Source of the DNA: Colius striatus
Taxonomy: Eukaryota; Chordata; Aves; Coliiformes; Coliidae
Reading direction: 5' to 3'
Length of the DNA: 64,000 nt
Assembly (NCBI RefSeq): GCF_028858725.1
Contig: NC_084768.1
Location: forward strand, 4,323,853-4,387,852
A program made the translations under genes and the position numbers. Shown here piece by piece: positions 63,316 to 64,000 of the stretch; the stretch's first letter is position 1, and each line of letters begins with the position of its first letter. The notes beneath the pieces were generated by a model. The model made no database searches. It was not told the origin of the DNA and was given only the letters and a program-made list of their open reading frames with translations.

Positions 63316-64000
63316 GTAAGTGGTTGGATACTTCCCTGAGCCTCTTTCACCTCCATTGCAAAATGTTTGTATTGTTGGCAACACAACACTGGCATTCCTG
63401 TGAAGGGTTGTTTTTTCAATGGTTTAACAAAATCCTGCTGAAGTCTTTTAGCAAAAGGTGAGCATATAATGGCAGGTGGAGCCTGGTACATTAGCTGCCT
63501 GTAACTCACTATCCAGCATCTAGAACATGGCATTTTAAAGTATGAGATGTAAACAAAATTGGAAAGCAACATGAGATGACCCTGGTCAGTGGTTATATGA
63601 TGGTATTTTCCTCATCAAGAGCTATCTGATGTGTTGAAAACGTGCTCAGTGTAATCTCAGCAGAACAGTGTCCCCATAGGATCAGCGTGGAATTAAATGC
63701 TTTGGGTGGTTCCCAATGCTATTTAGAAGTCTGCATCATCAGAATGCTGAAGAAACACTATTTGGTAGTGTTCTGTGATACAGTTGCCAATGAGGTATGT
63801 TGCTATAGTTGTGCAACATCAAAATGATCTTTTGAAAAGAAAACAGTAAAGAAGTGGAGAAGAAATCTATAAACTTCCAATGGTCATAAAGGGAGTTGCA
63901 TGAAGCAAGGAATTGCTTTTGTGTTCAGAGCAGCGTTCCAGACTTGTGTTATGTGACTGGGACCTTAGCCAATGACAAGTGTCCATGGTTTTGGGGATTG
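63316..64000 (+). other. LRRC7: LRRC7 intron, 5' part
   Basis: Begins with donor gtaagt. No further LRR-coding segment and no repeat was seen before the window ends. Confidence 0.85.

Noticed and set aside
1..64000. tRNA, rRNA, endogenous retrovirus or LTR, SINE
   Set aside because: I looked for cloverleaf-like segments, paired terminal repeats, gag/pol-like frames and SINE heads and found none that I can support by reading.

Overview
This is a vertebrate, almost certainly bird, nuclear genome window. The signs are about twenty CR1 LINE fragments ending in the avian-type ATTCTRTG octamer tail, absence of recognisable SINE or L1 sequence, AT-rich unique DNA, and short introns with canonical GT-AG sites in the one gene that can be recognised. 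Many CR1 copies look very alike to the eye, which suggests a recently active lineage of the kind reported in woodpeckers and their relatives; the exact species cannot be read from the sequence.

Layout. Bases 1-56,225 hold no protein-coding exon I can recognise. This stretch is unique AT-rich DNA broken up by CR1 insertions on both strands, two large minisatellites (a 56-bp unit at 13,961-15,413 and a 16/48-bp unit at 20,206-21,183), a perfect 46-bp tandem duplication, a 24-bp perfect inverted repeat, a short CA microsatellite and a few G-rich patches. Bases 56,226-64,000 hold the start of the coding region of LRRC7 (densin-180), a LAP-family postsynaptic scaffold: five exons on the + strand, with compatible phases, encode residues 1-178, comprising the N-terminal cysteine motif and seven leucine-rich repeats. 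The gene runs off the right edge. A good splice acceptor sits 14 bases before the usual start codon, so at least one more 5' exon must lie upstream, and much of the 'empty' part of the window may be LRRC7 first intron or promoter region.

No prokaryote-like system (operon, CRISPR, insertion sequence, phage) is present. The long open frames over the minisatellites and CR1 copies are by-products of repeat structure or retrotransposon remnants. The items most worth a second look are the two minisatellites with higher-order structure, a possible terminal exon next to the second one, the 24-bp inverted repeat, a forkhead-like motif cluster, and the longest non-repeat open frame (213 codons, - strand, 49,042-49,683), none of which I can tie to a known function.
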